The notes: generated from the sequence alone by a model not told the origin. DNA of 64,000 nucleotides from Krasilnikovozyma curviuscula (GCA_014825775.1 MVAQ01000113.1:1-64000); one strand, 5' to 3'. Positions 1 to 12,371 are shown, numbered from the stretch's first letter. Numbers and translations: made by a program.

Positions 1-2734
1 AAGCTTTCCTCTCGGTACTTCGAAGTTCATGTTCTCAATCCTGAATGGTTCTTGAGGCGCATCTACATCCTCATGCACACTACCAACCTCAGCAGCCTTC
101 TTCGCAGCCTTCTTAGCTTCTTTCTTTGATGGCTTCTTGATATTCTCTTCTTCAGGTAAAGCGCACCATTCAAAGTCGGCGTCAGCGACCACCAGAGCAG
201 CTTTTTGTTCGGGGTGGATGTGGATGGTGGTGTCCATAGTTTCGGCTTCAAAGAGTTCAGTGAGACGAGTGACGGCATTCCATGCATCGGTGGCAGCACT
301 AAGAGCGGTTGGAAGCTATGGACAAAACCAGATGTCAGTGTTCAGCAGTATTAAGAGCGAGAGGATTCTTCGCTGATCGACTCACCAACATGAGAGGCTG
401 TCTCAACAGCTGGAAGTATGAGAGAGCAGTGAAGATTTTGGTTGGATCAAGACTGTGCCCAAGTCCAGCATAGCAGACGAAAGCAATGACTGCAGATAAG
501 ACTGGGAGAGAGAAGGCTACGGCTTGGTTTCCCGCTCTGATCATCAACAGAGTTCTGATTCCACGGAGTTCGTTCTTCCTGAGGTCGTCGATTCGTTCTT
601 CGTATGGTTCTAAAAGACAATGTGGAATATTATGAATGAGTGATACCTAATCCTGCTGGCTGAAAATGGCTGGCCATTAGTTAGAGCACTCACGTTCAAA
701 GCAGAAATACTTGATGACTCGCATAGCACCTAGCAGCTCCTGAAGCAACTTTGATCTCTTGTCAGAATATTGCATCGAGTCTAACCTGACTCGAATGCTT
801 TTCTGCATCACCCAGCTCTGTATAGGGATGATGATGAAGAAGAACGCAAGACCGGCGAGAGCAGAAGGACCAATTTGCAGGCAGAGGAGAATGGTACAGA
901 TAGCGATTTGAACTGGAGAGGTCCAGATGGAAGTGAACCACATTGCGTTGTCTGACGAAAAGAGAATCGCGAATTCAGTGCTGATATGAGAGCGGTAGTG
1001 AGCCAAAGACACGTACAATCTATCCTAGAAATATCTGTTGACAGGTGGTTCATGAGTTTTCCGTTAGAAAACGTAGCTCGGCTGTTGTTGGAAAGCACCA
1101 GTGCTTTCTTGTACACGCTGCACGTTAACGCAGCTCTCATCAGGACACCAGTCATCATGCTATAATTACACAAAGCGGTTAACGATCAGCGCACGATCAG
1201 AAACAGGGCACTAGAAACAAAACTCACCCTCTCCACCAGACCTGATGCTGACATATCGACCAAGCAGCAGTGAGGAGGTACATTCCGAAAGCCATCGCGA
1301 CACCTCTTCCAACGGATGGACGAGGCTCGCCAGCTGCGCGAGCCGCATAAACTTCTTTGGCGTAAACGATGAGGGCCTTGGACACCAGGGGGGACATCAG
1401 TTGACAAGTATCACCGATGATCTTGAAGACTAAGCACAAACAAAGTCAGAAATTGTGAAAGATGTCAAAGAACGATCACGGCCGACTCACTTCCGGCAGA
1501 ATGGTAGAACAGGATGAATTGCTCATTGATGGCCAATGTCAAACTAGGTCTCTTCCAGCCTTTCCCGCTTTTCCTTCCTTCTTTCCTGGCGCCATCAGGA
1601 ATGAACCCACGGTACTCCCTCTCGAGCTCCTCCCGGTCTTCCTTCCCTTTGCCCAACCAGCGCATGCGAACTTTGAGGGGTATGCGCTGGGTTCCCGAAG
1701 ATAACGCGAGGTTGAAGGCTTCACATTCAGCTACTCGACGTGCCCAGGATGCATCGAGGTTGGCGGAGAGGACGGCGGAAGAGCGTTTCTCTGTACAGGA
1801 TTATAGACATAGCGCAATCGAAGTAAGAACATGATTGGCAGTTGAAGAGGGTTTGGTGAGGTGTAGTACATACCATCAATAGCCCATAGATCTGTAGGTT
1901 CTAAGGGTCGCTTGTAACCTAGCAGATGATAAAGTTAACGGCGGCACTACGTCAGTATTCACTGCAGCGCAAGACAGAGCTTAAAAGTTTGGAGTAGTAT
2001 AGACAACGCGCTCAAGGTAGCACCCTGCAAGCGTGATGTACGCTGTGAAGCAGTAGCATCATGTCTTCAGCCTCCTCTAGCGTGAATTACGAGATGAAGT
2101 TGTTGTCGAAGGGACGGTGCAGACGGCGAACAACGTGGAGAACAAGAACCAGGAACCTAAACACGTACCGAGACTCATGATAGGATGGCACCATGCTGTG
2201 ATTGCACGACACGTAGCAAGAAGGGGAAAGAGGATGATTTAGTTCACGCTCGATCAATAGGCCATCGGTCAGGCGGTAAAGTGTAACGCACCGTAGGTCA
2301 TGTACGAGAGAAGACTACAGTTTGCGAGAGGGATGATTCCTGATTCCTCGAATGTCTTTGGAGCTGGAGGAGGAGGGACTGGGGGAGGGATGAACTTGTT
2401 GTACCTATTCAAACGAAAACACTTCGAGTCAGTGGACTCATCCAGATTCCATAGGAGGAGACCGCGCCAGGCTGATTGAAAAAAGGAGACAGTGGATGCC
2501 GCAACAAAAACAGACGGACCATTTCGCGTTGGACAGCAGTACAGGTTGAGCTTCAAGCTGGTCAGACTCTTCATCGGACAGGCCAGTATCAGGCTTGTCC
2601 TGCTCCTTCTCAGGCGAATGCTTCTTCTCATCTTCGCTGTCTAGATTCGATGGGGTGGTAGGCGCATCGACTGCCGTCCTGACAGACTCAGCCGAGTCCT
2701 TCACCGATACCTTCTCTTCAACAGCAGAAGCCAT
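1..2734 (-). CDS. Yor1-type ABC (ABCC/MRP) multidrug transporter, N-terminal part
   Basis: Exports organic anions or drugs across the plasma membrane using ATP. Only the N-terminal extension, the first membrane domain and the linker leading to the first ATPase domain lie in the window; the gene runs off the left edge. It starts with the ATG at 2734 (MASAVEEKVSV), followed by an acidic leader. Exons that can be followed include 2520-2734, 2292-2404, a 26-nt exon at 2169-2194 and about 1874-1918, then larger ones. Family signatures are a Pro-rich linker (PPPVPPPPAP), the motif YKRPLEPTDLW, and in the membrane domain TGVLMRAAL and KLMNHLSTDISRID, typical of fungal Yor1/Bpt1. Between about 1 and 330 the frame reads NAVTRLTELFEAE followed by a Lys/Ala-rich insert, the usual stretch just before the first Walker A motif, which is not reached. 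Transport substrate cannot be read from this part. Confidence 0.87.
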
Positions 2735-3404
2735 CTTTCTTTCCTTTCTTTTCGTTGGATGAAAAGGGCAGAGTGGTGGTCAGAGGGTCAAAAAACGGGT
2801 TTCCCCGACAGAGAAACTTTTTCAATATATCGGTACGTCGGAAGTCATCTTTTCAAATCTCCGGAATCTCCATTTAGAAACATTTCCTTCGTCTTTTTGC
2901 TGCAGAAAAAAATAATTATATCGAACGCGTTAAATTCTTGGCCGCGAGCGAGAGACGCAAATATTAAGCTCGTTCAAGTCATCACTCAATTCAGAGCAGG
3001 TCTGTGTCCTCTTGATGTTTATAACAAAAAAAAAAAAATGCCTGGTACGGTCAATAAAGAACTACTGCGACGACAGCTAGTTAATCCATCTCTCAATGAC
3101 ATTCTGCTTAGCTTTGATCTGCCATCAAAACACCGCACCGCCATCTGCTAGCTCTTGGCTTAGACAAATGAGCTCTTGAATAAGGTTAGCTCAGGGTTTA
3201 TCAAGGAGCAGGAGGCAATCAGGGGTCAATGCAAGTTTCGCTCTCGAAGGTGGCGGGGCGCAGAAGGTGGCGAGTCCACTTTCCCTTTTGCGGTCTGACC
3301 CCATTGCTCACCATCTCTCATCGGGTTGGCAAGCACAGCTCTGCGAAGGTCTGGATGATGCGTTGCCAATTCACAGAGATGGCCGTACAACCTGGGTAAA
3401 AACT

Positions 3405-3412
3405 TATAAAAG
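3405..3412 (+). promoter_or_regulatory. TATA box of the small secreted protein gene
   Basis: The sequence TATAAAAG lies 234 nt before the ATG at 3646, or about 166 nt in spliced RNA if the leader intron at 3550-3617 is removed. A canonical TATA element is unusual enough beside the neighbouring housekeeping promoters to suggest strong or regulated expression. This is seen in sequence only; the transcription start is not known. Confidence 0.5.
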
Positions 3413-3549
3413 GAGGAAGAGCAGACGAGGTTCCAACTTCCTTCCCACTCATAAAAGCTACCCCGCCTCATATCTACCTTTACCCGCCTTGTTAAAGCAC
3501 AAGAACGTAACAAAGACTATCAACCGAAACGTTCATCTTGTAGAATCGA

Positions 3550-3617
3550 GTGAGTCTTTTGTCAAGTCTTCCCTGCTTTCTTGCGTTTGGTTTCGAACCT
3601 GTTTCGTCTCTCTTTAG
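3550..3617 (+). other. probable 5'-UTR intron
   Basis: A 68-nt segment starting GTGAGT and ending CTCTTTAG lies between the TATA box and the start codon of the secreted-protein gene. The borders match the intron consensus seen throughout the window. Retaining it would add an in-frame N-terminal extension that hides the signal peptide, so removal in the leader is the simpler reading. Confidence 0.5.
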
Positions 3618-3645
3618 ATCCATCGTACACGTCTCCACCATCATT

Positions 3646-4089
3646 ATGCTCTGCAAACCATCAACCACCCTCCCCACCCTCCTCATATTCTCTCTCGCTT
3701 TAACCCTCTCAACCTACGCTGCTCCAATCGCTTCAGCCGCTGTCTCGCCCCTCGAAGCGACAGACACCACCCAACCATTATTATCACTCCCGGCCACCGC
3801 CGTCGATACCATCCTTTCGCCAGTCATTCCCGTCCAGGAAACTCAAACCACGTCAGACAACGACGACATTGTATTCTCCTCCGCACCCAAAACCCGTTAC
3901 CTCTCCGCCTCAGAGGACATCACCGACCGAGAGCGACGATGGGAATGGAGGACTAAGACTGGCGAGTTCAAGAGTCGTGCGGGTATCAAGGTTGCCAGAG
4001 GTGTTTGGGAGGACTTGATCGCGAGCGGTGGAAACGGAGAGAACATCGTCGTTCCTATTCACAGGGGCAAGATTGTAATCCCCGCCTAA
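3646..4089 (+). CDS. small secreted protein, function unknown
   Basis: A single-exon protein of 147 aa. Residues 1-31 look like a classical signal peptide: a short polar start, a hydrophobic core (TLLIFSLALTL) and a likely cleavage site in an Ala-rich stretch (APIASA). The mature part is Ser/Thr/Pro-rich for about 60 residues, then has a compact C-terminal region with a basic patch (DRERRWEWRTK) and a hydrophobic end (VVPIHRGKIVIPA). There are no cysteines in the mature part, so it is not a disulfide-rich effector. The start was chosen because it gives the signal peptide; an in-frame start further upstream would bury it. A TATA box and leader intron precede it. I do not recognise a family; a cell-wall or extracellular role is only inferred. 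Confidence 0.7.
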   Translation: MLCKPSTTLPTLLIFSLALTLSTYAAPIASAAVSPLEATDTTQPLLSLPATAVDTILSPVIPVQETQTTSDNDDIVFSSAPKTRYLSASEDITDRERRWEWRTKTGEFKSRAGIKVARGVWEDLIASGGNGENIVVPIHRGKIVIPA

Positions 4090-4486
4090 GGAACTCGACA
4101 AGCAACAATAAAAACAACATCTTTTTCTATGTAGATAGGATCTTTGGAGGAAACAAGTGCTGTGCACCTCCCATTTTCTGTTTTGTTTCCCAAATCCAAC
4201 CGCTGTATTTTTATTTATTTCGTTACGCTGAATATAGACTACCATAGAAATGCAATGGTTTTTCATTCAGCTAGCCCTTTGAGCAAGCAAGTCAGCGACC
4301 AAACCTGTAGATCGCACAAGGTCACCAAAAACAACGCGAAAGGAACAGAAAATCAAACGCTCGCTCCGCGGTGGGAAGCCAGTTTGTTTTCTAACGACAG
4401 TTTCGAGCCAGATCAACGTACAAGGGCGTGAATTCCCCAAGCAGTAAACTTCAAGTTCGACAGCAACTTGCTGTTACCCGACAGAC
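4090..4486. other. intergenic: 3' end of secreted-protein gene and RAP1 promoter
   Basis: About 400 nt of tandem spacer. I see no further gene or clear element in it. Confidence 0.5.
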
Positions 4487-7400
4487 ATGGTTCGTCAGGT
4501 AAAACCTAGTTCTCTCCCTCTCTTAACTCGTTGTGTTGTTTGCTCATCGTCATTCTTTCATCCAGGCCAAGCCAGCTCGACCCTCCTCAGCAGCAGAAGC
4601 ACAACAGCAACCAGAAGCTTCGACCTCAAAGATTCAGCTACCAGCTGATATCCAAGAAGAACAGGAGGGTGTACCAGCAGCGGCAGGAGCAGAGCAGCAG
4701 GAACGAGAGGAAGAGGAGGAGGATGGTGTATTCGTTCAGAACAATGCTTCTATAACGTTCTACTTGGATAATATAGATGAGGCTATCGAGAGGCATGTGA
4801 AGAGAATCATAGAAGTGAGTGTTGTATCCGGGGGCAGACCGGCTTCGAGGGAAGCCCTTGGCTAACTTTGATGTGCATGTCAATACAGCGACAAGGTGGT
4901 ACAGTCAGCTCTAAGCTCGATGGATCCTCTTTCCGAGTGATGGACCCCTCAGACCCAGCAGCAGTAGCACTCATCGAAGAAGCCTCTGGTCTACCTTATG
5001 TCCCCGTTCCCTGGCACTACGTCCCTTATTGTGAGGAAGAAGGCATCATGGTAGCACCGGAAGAACTCGACAGTAAAAACCCTGTCTTCGTTACGAAGAA
5101 TGAGAAGAAGGGGAAAGGAATGAGGCCACTGAAGGTCTGGATTTACTTGGAGAGCATGCAGCAGAATAAGTTGAACAAATACAGAAGGCAAATACGGGTG
5201 AGCTATTTCCTGTTTATACTCTTATTGATATATTCCAAATTGAGTGTTTTTATCCCTGTCGCCTGTGCCAGAGATACGGAGGTCATTTCGTCACGTCTCA
5301 AGATCGCGCCGACGTCGTTGTCGTCGATAAGGATTCCCACGATGGGAAGGACATTATTCGTAAACACGCCAAAGATGACTTCATTGTTGACACCCTGTGG
5401 ATCAAAACAATGCTCATGCGTAAGAAGGCTTGCGACTTGACTCCGATCTCGGTCCATCGACTGCATCCTGAGAAAGCCAAAGGGTGAGTCGTATTTTCTC
5501 TCTTGATGCGTTTTCTGGGTTCTGTTAACAGTTACTCTGGTCTTAATAGTGTTCCCCCGCCTCCTCGACTGGACTTCACGCCGGATGATAAGCTCCACCT
5601 GATCAATTTTCTCGCTCGATCGTTTGTCCTTAGAGATGGGAAATTCAGGTATATCAACCCTGAGAAATCGTTAGCTGGTATCTCTGGTAATTGGGTTTAT
5701 GAGAAAGACCTTTGTGACCCTGTTCGTAAACAATCTCATACCTATGCGTTACTCTTTGTGTCTCAACTGACGCTTTTTGGCTGTGGGTTTATTTAGAAAA
5801 ACGCGTTGAAGTATCCATGGGCATCTAGACATCCTTGGGCCTCATGGAGAGAGCACTACCAAAAGCATACCGACGTCCAACGTGCCGTTCTCAGAGCCAT
5901 CAAACTAGTCGCGGCGGGAAGATTGTTACCTGGTGAAGAAGATGAGAACGAGCAGATAGGCGAGATTGTAGAATCTGAGGATAGCGAGGTAGAAATCGAT
6001 CACGAAGCTGAGGAGATTGATCAGATGGATCAGCGAAGGAAGTCAGCAATGGCTGCTACGATTGGAAGGACATCTCACTCTAGCAGGACCTCTGAAACCC
6101 CAAAGGCTCACGCTGTGAAGGGATCGGCGAAAGAGGTTTCAGATGATAATGATATTCAAAAGTACGTTACTTCACTGAGAAATGACTTAGAAACGAGGCT
6201 GATTGGAACTCTTTATCACAGCACTACACCTAAAGCATCAGCTCAACGCCGTTCTGTCCAGCCAAAGGCACCGAAAACACCCACTGACAATGCTGTCCAA
6301 TCGTCTCCTAATAAAGAAAAGGCATCCAATGCATCCGCAAACCCTCCTCCAACTGAAGACAGGCCACGTTGGATCGCCGCTAACACCGACTCCGTTGCTT
6401 CTTCCTCACGAAACAAGAAGCGCGCTCGATCAACGTCAACCTCTTCATCCATATCGGTTACCGACATCATGACTACATTGTCTCCTAAATCCAGGATCAA
6501 GAGAGGTCCACCCCCTCGCAAAATCATGAAACGGCAGCCTGTTTCTCGAGAATCCGAAATGACAGATGACAGTGTCAGCGATAGATCACCTTCTTTGGGT
6601 GCAGACGCTGATGACAGAACGACTGCTGTGTCGAAAGATGTTGTAAATCAACGGAAGGAACAAGATCTTCTTCACCCGCCTAATGATCAAACCGACATCA
6701 GAAGCATCTCACAGGTGGACGACGATATCGAAGTGATCGATCCAATACTTTATTCGCAACCTCTTTCTCAACAGCCACATAACGAACCACAATCACAGAT
6801 AGCAGCTCAATCATCTTCACTGAACAGTCAAGTCCTCAGCCAAGCACACCAGCAACTTCGTTCTCAACACAATTCGCAGTTATCAAGTCAGCTTCAACAA
6901 GAAAGTGAAACTAATGATACTGATGCTGATGACGACACTGGCGGAGATGGCGAATCTTCTCTAGGTGCCATGGAGTCCGACGGAGAAGACATGCGACTGT
7001 TGATGATGAACGTCGCGCCTAGACGGGAAACAGAAACCCAAACCCAAGGTGAACTACCTTTCTACCCGCCTGTGCTGATGGACACTCAAAGTCAAGGAAG
7101 TGGTGCTGATGTATCGGAAGATGATGAAGACGGGTCGCAAATTCAAATCAAGAACGTTACTCAAGTGGTGGTAGATGACGAGGACGAAGTCAATGGTATA
7201 TCATACTCACAGGCACAGGAGCGACCACTTTCAAGAGACTCCAGTAAAATTTCTCGTGCCATCCGCTCAACTCGATCAAAGACCAGGAACGCTAGTACCG
7301 CATCGAAATCACCACTGGCACCTCAGCCAGCGCCTCCTCAACCTTCAAGTTTATCAGCTGCTGAAGCATTATATGAGCCTTTCGAAAAGAACCCATTCAC

Positions 7401-8112
7401 TGAAGCCGTTGGAAAGCTAGCAAAAAAATTCGGACTGGGTTATCTGCTAGCAGAAGAGATCGTCAAAAAGCATGCGGGGAAACACAAAGATGTAACAATT
7501 GCAGCTCTGGAGGCTGCCCGCCAGGAACAACTGGACCAGCAAAGGAGACTCCAGGCTGTAGCTGATGCTGCTGAAGAGGAGGTGGATGTCGAAGTGCTGG
7601 TGTACGAGCCAGACCAAGCTGGAGTCGGTCATTCCTTGAGCCGAGAGGAGCTGGCGAATGTCAAAGCGGAAGAAGCTCGTGTTGATATGATGGAAGCCAT
7701 CGACGACGCCAGCGATGGTGAGGATGTCTCGATGGACGACGAGAAAGATGATGAGGATGACGAAGACGAAGAACTTGTAGAGGACCATCAAGTGGAAGAA
7801 GAAATCGTCATGAACCCCACTTCTGAGGAGGATGATAACGATGACGATGAGAACGATGATGATGAAGACGGTGAGGATATCTGGTCGCGGTGGACAGGTG
7901 AGCCTCAGTCGCAGCTTGTTCTTGATTTCGGCGATAGTGTACATCATCTGACGCAAATTTTCTTCCTTTACCCCTCTTCTCCAGATGAGTACGACAGAAT
8001 GCTGAGGAAACCTCGTCAGATGGCTGCGCTACTTCGAAATGGGATCTTCTCCATTGAGGAAGTCGAAGCCAGGTTGGATTACTTAGGGATTGGGGATTCT
8101 CAATCACTGTAG
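4487..8112 (+). CDS. RAP1: telomere-binding protein Rap1 (BRCT-BRCT-Myb-RCT)
   Basis: Shelterin-type protein that protects chromosome ends and can act in transcription; nuclear. Seven exons (4487-4498, 4566-4814, 4889-5197, 5272-5483, 5550-5721, 5797-7897, 7985-8112) give 1060 aa. Residues about 59-135 form a Rap1-type BRCT (ITFYLDN...IIERQGG). A second BRCT-like unit follows at about 173-250 (KVWIYLES, RRYGGHFVTSQDRADVVV, VDTLWIKTM). The Myb/Rap1 DNA-binding domain is at about 265-345, with FTPDDKLHLINFLA and the diagnostic ending WASWREHYQKH. A long disordered Gln/Ser- and Asp/Glu-rich middle precedes a C-terminal Rap1-like tail (WTDEYDRMLRKP, then MAALLRNGIFSIEEVEARL). The intron at 5722 uses the donor GTTCGT, required by frame. 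The last intron (7898-7984, 87 nt) keeps the frame if retained, but splicing restores the conserved tail. A 12-nt first exon encodes MVRQ. Confidence 0.88.
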
Positions 8113-8242
8113 GTAGATTGATTGTATAGTTCATGTCCACCTTCTTGGACTATGTAAATGTCTTTAAGTCGTGGCGTCTCTCTCGCAAAAGTTTGCGAGT
8201 TTCACTTGTGCTGAAGTGGATTTCACCTACAGCAGAAAGAAA

Positions 8243-11105
8243 ATGTCGAGCCACTCTCACAGGCCGACACTTAAGCAACAGAACAAATCATTCAAACCTA
8301 AGTCAGGCCATGCATCGAAGGGTTCCCTCAAGGAAGCTGCTAAGGGGCGGTTGGGTCCTCCTGCGCCCAGTGTCGCCTCAACGAGCTCTAGCAAATCCAG
8401 AGGGACCAACAACTCGGTAGATCAAGCTCGGCTAGCTCGAAGAAACACGACCAAGCAAATTCAGAAGCAGAAGAGGGACGAAATCGTCAGTTCAAAAAGA
8501 TTCTTCGGCGGTAGAAATGGTGTCCCAAGGGTCGTCACAGTCATCGAGCTTGGTGAAGGTACTGACTCGAGGAGATGCATCAGACAACTCGTCAGTGCTC
8601 TGGGTGAAGAAGACTCGATTCCATCTGATGAAGAGTTTGCGGCTCAAGGACATCTGAACATCTCGTGAGCCCCCTCGAGTTACTCTTTGCTGCGAGACAC
8701 CTGCTGAATACTTTGGTATCTTCACAGGGCACAACGATTCAAAACATCTCTTCAGTTCTTGATGCCTCCAAAAGGCCATTTCTACTCAACGCTCGACTGT
8801 GCGAAGGCTTCAGACTACATAATATTGCTAATGAGCGACGAGACGGATGTTGACGCCTGGGGAGAAAATTTACTGCGGTGTCTTCAGAGTCAGGGAGTCT
8901 GCGAAATCATCGGAGTGGTTCAGGTGAGCCATTCTAAGGTTCTAGTTTACTAGGATCACTTCTGACTTGCCCAACACTCTATTGTTGTTAGTCGCCACAG
9001 CCAACCACCACCCAGCCAGCTTCTGGAACCCTGAAGTCCCTCCTTTCTTTCCTCAGATACTTCTTCCCGTCACAAAACCGAATTTACAATACCTCGACTT
9101 CTTCTGACGCCAGTGTCACCGTTCGAGCACTGTGTGAAGGAATTCCCAAGGATATCACTTGGAGAGAGAACAGAGCTTGGGTTGTAGCTGAATCACTGTC
9201 TTACGAACCGGTGGAAGAAGCTTCAGGAACACTTGTGCTGAAGGGTTGGGTCAGGGGTGGTCATCTTTCAGCTAACAGGCTGATACACATTCCCAACTAC
9301 GGCGATTTCCAAATCTCTAAAATCATCGCTGCTCCAGCTTCAACATCGTCGTCGCATCACACCAACCCCAACCAGAGAGATCCTGAAATGGGTGAAGCTA
9401 CTATCCTCGAAGAGCCAACAGAAGACGCAGATGATCTAGTCAGCACTTTGGATGCCGATATCATGGCGAATGAACAAACTTGGCCATCGGAAGAGGAAAT
9501 GCGTGGTGCGGAGGGTGCAGAGGCTGGTGAAAGGATCCCAGATGCTAAAGTTGGTACCACTCCTAAAATCATCAGGAAAGTTCCAAAGGGCACCTCGACA
9601 TACCAAGCTGCATGGATCATCGATGAAGATGACGGCGAAGACGAGGACGAAGATGAAGAAGAGGAGGGAGAGATGAAGGTTGACGATAGTGCCGAAGCTG
9701 GTTTGGGTGCCGTCATGGAAGAGAGTGAAGAACAAGAAGAGATCGAACTTGAGAGTAGACAAGGAGAAGTCTTCAACGATTTAGACGACGAGGAGGAGGA
9801 AGCTCAGTGAGTTCGATGTATGCTCCTTTCATAGACGTGTTTTAACAAGAATTTGCTTTTGCAGGCTTCAAAAATACCGTGAAGAACGTGAAATGGCGCG
9901 TGAGGAAGAAGACAACACCGACCTACACTTCCCAGACGAAGTTGACACTCCACGAAACATCCCAGCATCCACTCGATTCCAGCGGTACCGAGGCTTGAGA
10001 AGTTTCAGAACAAGTCCTTGGGATCCTTATGAGAACCTGCCTTTGGATTACGGTAAAATCTTCCAGTTCGAGAACTGGAAAGCTACTGAGAGACGAGTTG
10101 AGACCAGCGGCAGACTTGAGGGTGTTTCCGTGAGTCCCTCACTTGCTCTCTGCTCTTCTTGGGCTCAAAATTGACTTTTGGCATGCAGTCTGGAACCCGA
10201 GTTGAAGTACACATCAAAGCTGTTCCCAAATCACTCATTGAAGCCCACAAGAGCGTCATGCCATTCTTCATCTTCGGTCTCCTTGAGTATGAACACAAAT
10301 CCTCCGTCTTACACTTCACCATCCAACGTAACACAGAGTTCAACGAACCTGTCAAATCGAAAGACCCGTTGGTTATGTGTGTCGGTCCACGCAGGTACAG
10401 AATCAACCCCATCTACTCTCAACACATCCGAGGAGGCGGAAAGGGAGCCAATAATGTTCACAAATTCGAGAAGTTTCTTCGACCTGGTGGAGCTTCTGTC
10501 GCTACCATCTATGGAAGTGTCATCTTTGGTAAACAACCCGTCATGTTACTGAAGGAAAATGAAGAAGATCTCCAAAACCCTAGTTTGGTCGCAATGGGTA
10601 GTTTCCTCAACGCTGATCCTACAAGAATCAACGCGAAGAGAATCATCCTGACCGGACATCCTTTCAAGATTCACAAAAAGACTGCTACGATCAGGTATAT
10701 GTTCTTCAACCAAGGTATGTGCCAGAGTCCTGTCCGTATACCATAAGCAATCACAAGACCTGACCAGTGTCTCGCTCTGTTAGATGATGTTCACTACTTT
10801 AAACCGATCCAGCTCCACACCAAGTACGGTGCTACAGGTCACATTGCAGAGTCTCTCGGAACGCATGGTTACTTCAAAGCTCACTTCGACGGTGTCATCA
10901 ATCAACAAGATACAGTGTGTATGTCATTGTGAGTAGAACATCATTCTCCATTTTACTTCTTTTCCAACAAAGAACTGAGAAACTCCTGTTTGATCGACTC
11001 AGGTACAAGCGAAGTTATCCCAGATGGGCGAAGTTGTTCGTACTTGGTGAAGAGGCAGCTGGTGCCACTGGGGAAGAAGATAATGAGATGGCGATGGAGG
11101 AGTAG
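8243..11105 (+). CDS. TSR1: 40S ribosome biogenesis factor Tsr1
   Basis: GTPase-like but catalytically inactive factor that joins late pre-40S particles and blocks premature 60S and mRNA engagement; nucleolus to cytoplasm. Seven exons (8243-8664, 8728-8923, 8992-9806, 9865-10129, 10189-10714, 10784-10928, 11003-11105) give 823 aa, close to yeast Tsr1 (788). The start was chosen for the conserved basic N-terminus ([17 protein letters not shown]). After this come an EF-Tu-like G domain with an AARP2CN-type segment ([17 protein letters not shown]), a strongly acidic loop (about residues 420-480), the conserved [17 protein letters not shown] motif, and the C-terminal DUF663 region ending near [16 protein letters not shown]. 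All seven exons join in frame. It follows RAP1 on the same strand after 130 nt and is followed tail to tail by ARG82. Confidence 0.93.
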
Positions 11106-11198
11106 CCAACTGCATTTATGGCCTGGATGCTTCTGATTATACCTGTTCTGCTTCCATCAGGGGAACCTGTCGCAAGAAATGACCTCCATTACCATTTC

Positions 11199-12371
11199 TC
11201 AACTCTGACCCATTTCGATCACGTCTCGGTAACCTTCTAGAAGGCTGATCCAACTCTTCAATCCTAGTACCACGCCTTCATCTGGTCCTTCGCCCTCAAC
11301 TACACGCGTGTGAGCAAAGTCGATCAGGCGAACCACCACTGTCGGAGGCGGTCCTTTCTCGTCTTCTTCATCGGAGTCACCTTCATCATTTTCAACATCA
11401 TCATCGCCACCAGTGTTGTTCTGTTGCTTCTCGAAGAACTCGTCTTCCTTTTGAAACCCCTCCGTCAGCATATCGATGTCACCTTCGTACAGCACTAACA
11501 AGCTCCCTCCAATCATTCGTATCTCCACCTTCTCTAGTATCTCGCGAATCTCCACAGCTTGTGCTATTATCGATGACAGAACTCGGAGTAGCAAGTCTTT
11601 TGATAAGCCGGGTGATGCGGGCGATGCTTGAAGTTTGAAGTAGTCTGGGAGGAAGGTTGTGTTAAGGGTTGTAGGGGTGAGGATCCTACAGGGACCTTTG
11701 GGAGTGGAGTTTGTTATCTGTAATACTCTGTCCCAAACCTGTATTGCCCGGATTCAGAGTTGCAGTCAGCCATCATACCCTGGTTAAACAACATGAGAAG
11801 GTTCACGCACTGTATAAGCAGTGATTCTCATCCCGAGCTCTAGCGAAGTACTTTCTCGGGCACTCTTGATCATGCTGTTCTTTTTGTCCTCCGTAGCTTC
11901 TGGTGCGTAGAGCACTGTCCCTAGTTTGATGTCAACGACACAAGGTGCGGTGAAAGGATGCGACAGGTTCTCGATGACCAGATGCTGCTCATCAACCCTC
12001 AGTATATGACGTACAAAAGAAAGCATGGAAAAGAAGTACTTACCTCAGGTTGATTTGCGTCAGTGGTAGCAACGTGAGCTTCGTCAAGCTGTTCTCCCGG
12101 GGCAAGCTGTGCCGTCACTTTGAGGCTTCCCAAAACCGTCGGAGTCCATTCCTTAAGCTCAAATAAATGGGGGTCTGAACCTAGAAGAGAATAAAAGTCT
12201 ATTTCCTGCTTGGAAGCTGGCTAGAGATGGCCCCAAAAAAAAACAAATTCAAAGAACAGCCAGAATAAAGTAGGCTGGTAAGCTTTTCGGATTCACCTTG
12301 AAGAGGATGGATTTATCTTCAGACGTCAAAATCCCATCATGACCACCAGTCTGGTTGGCTAGTGGCACCAT
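11199..12371 (-). CDS. ARG82: inositol polyphosphate multikinase (Arg82/Ipk2 type)
   Basis: Phosphorylates inositol phosphates (IP3 to IP4/IP5) in nucleus and cytoplasm, feeding inositol pyrophosphate and transcription-control pathways. Four exons (12297-12371, 12044-12220, 11811-11984, 11199-11738) give 321 aa, a normal length. N-terminal signature: NQTGGHDGILTS; then EIDFYSLLG. The catalytic inositol-binding motif PxxxDxKxG is present as PCVVDIKLG in exon 3, followed by the kinase segment GMRITAYT and VLQITNS. The C-terminal half has the GGSLLVLYEG strand, an acidic loop, and the metal/ATP-binding motif RLIDFAHTR. For intron 2, the acceptor at 11985 (GAGCAG, 16 nt after a TACTGAG branch-like site) is the one that keeps the frame; an earlier AG at 11998 would introduce a stop. 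Arg82 is preferred over Kcs1 because of the short length and the single compact kinase domain. Confidence 0.88.

Larger units (their letters stand above)
2735..3645. other. intergenic region with promoter of the secreted-protein gene
   Basis: Divergent spacer between the ABC transporter (left, minus) and the small secreted protein (right, plus). I see no supported gene in it. The right part holds a TATA box and a leader intron, listed separately. An A-tract lies near 3027-3038. Confidence 0.6.

Noticed and set aside
7447..7956. Long minus-strand open frame opposite the acidic part of RAP1
   Set aside because: It is the antisense of Asp/Glu codon runs, which read as hydrophobic residues on the other strand; no splice or family support.
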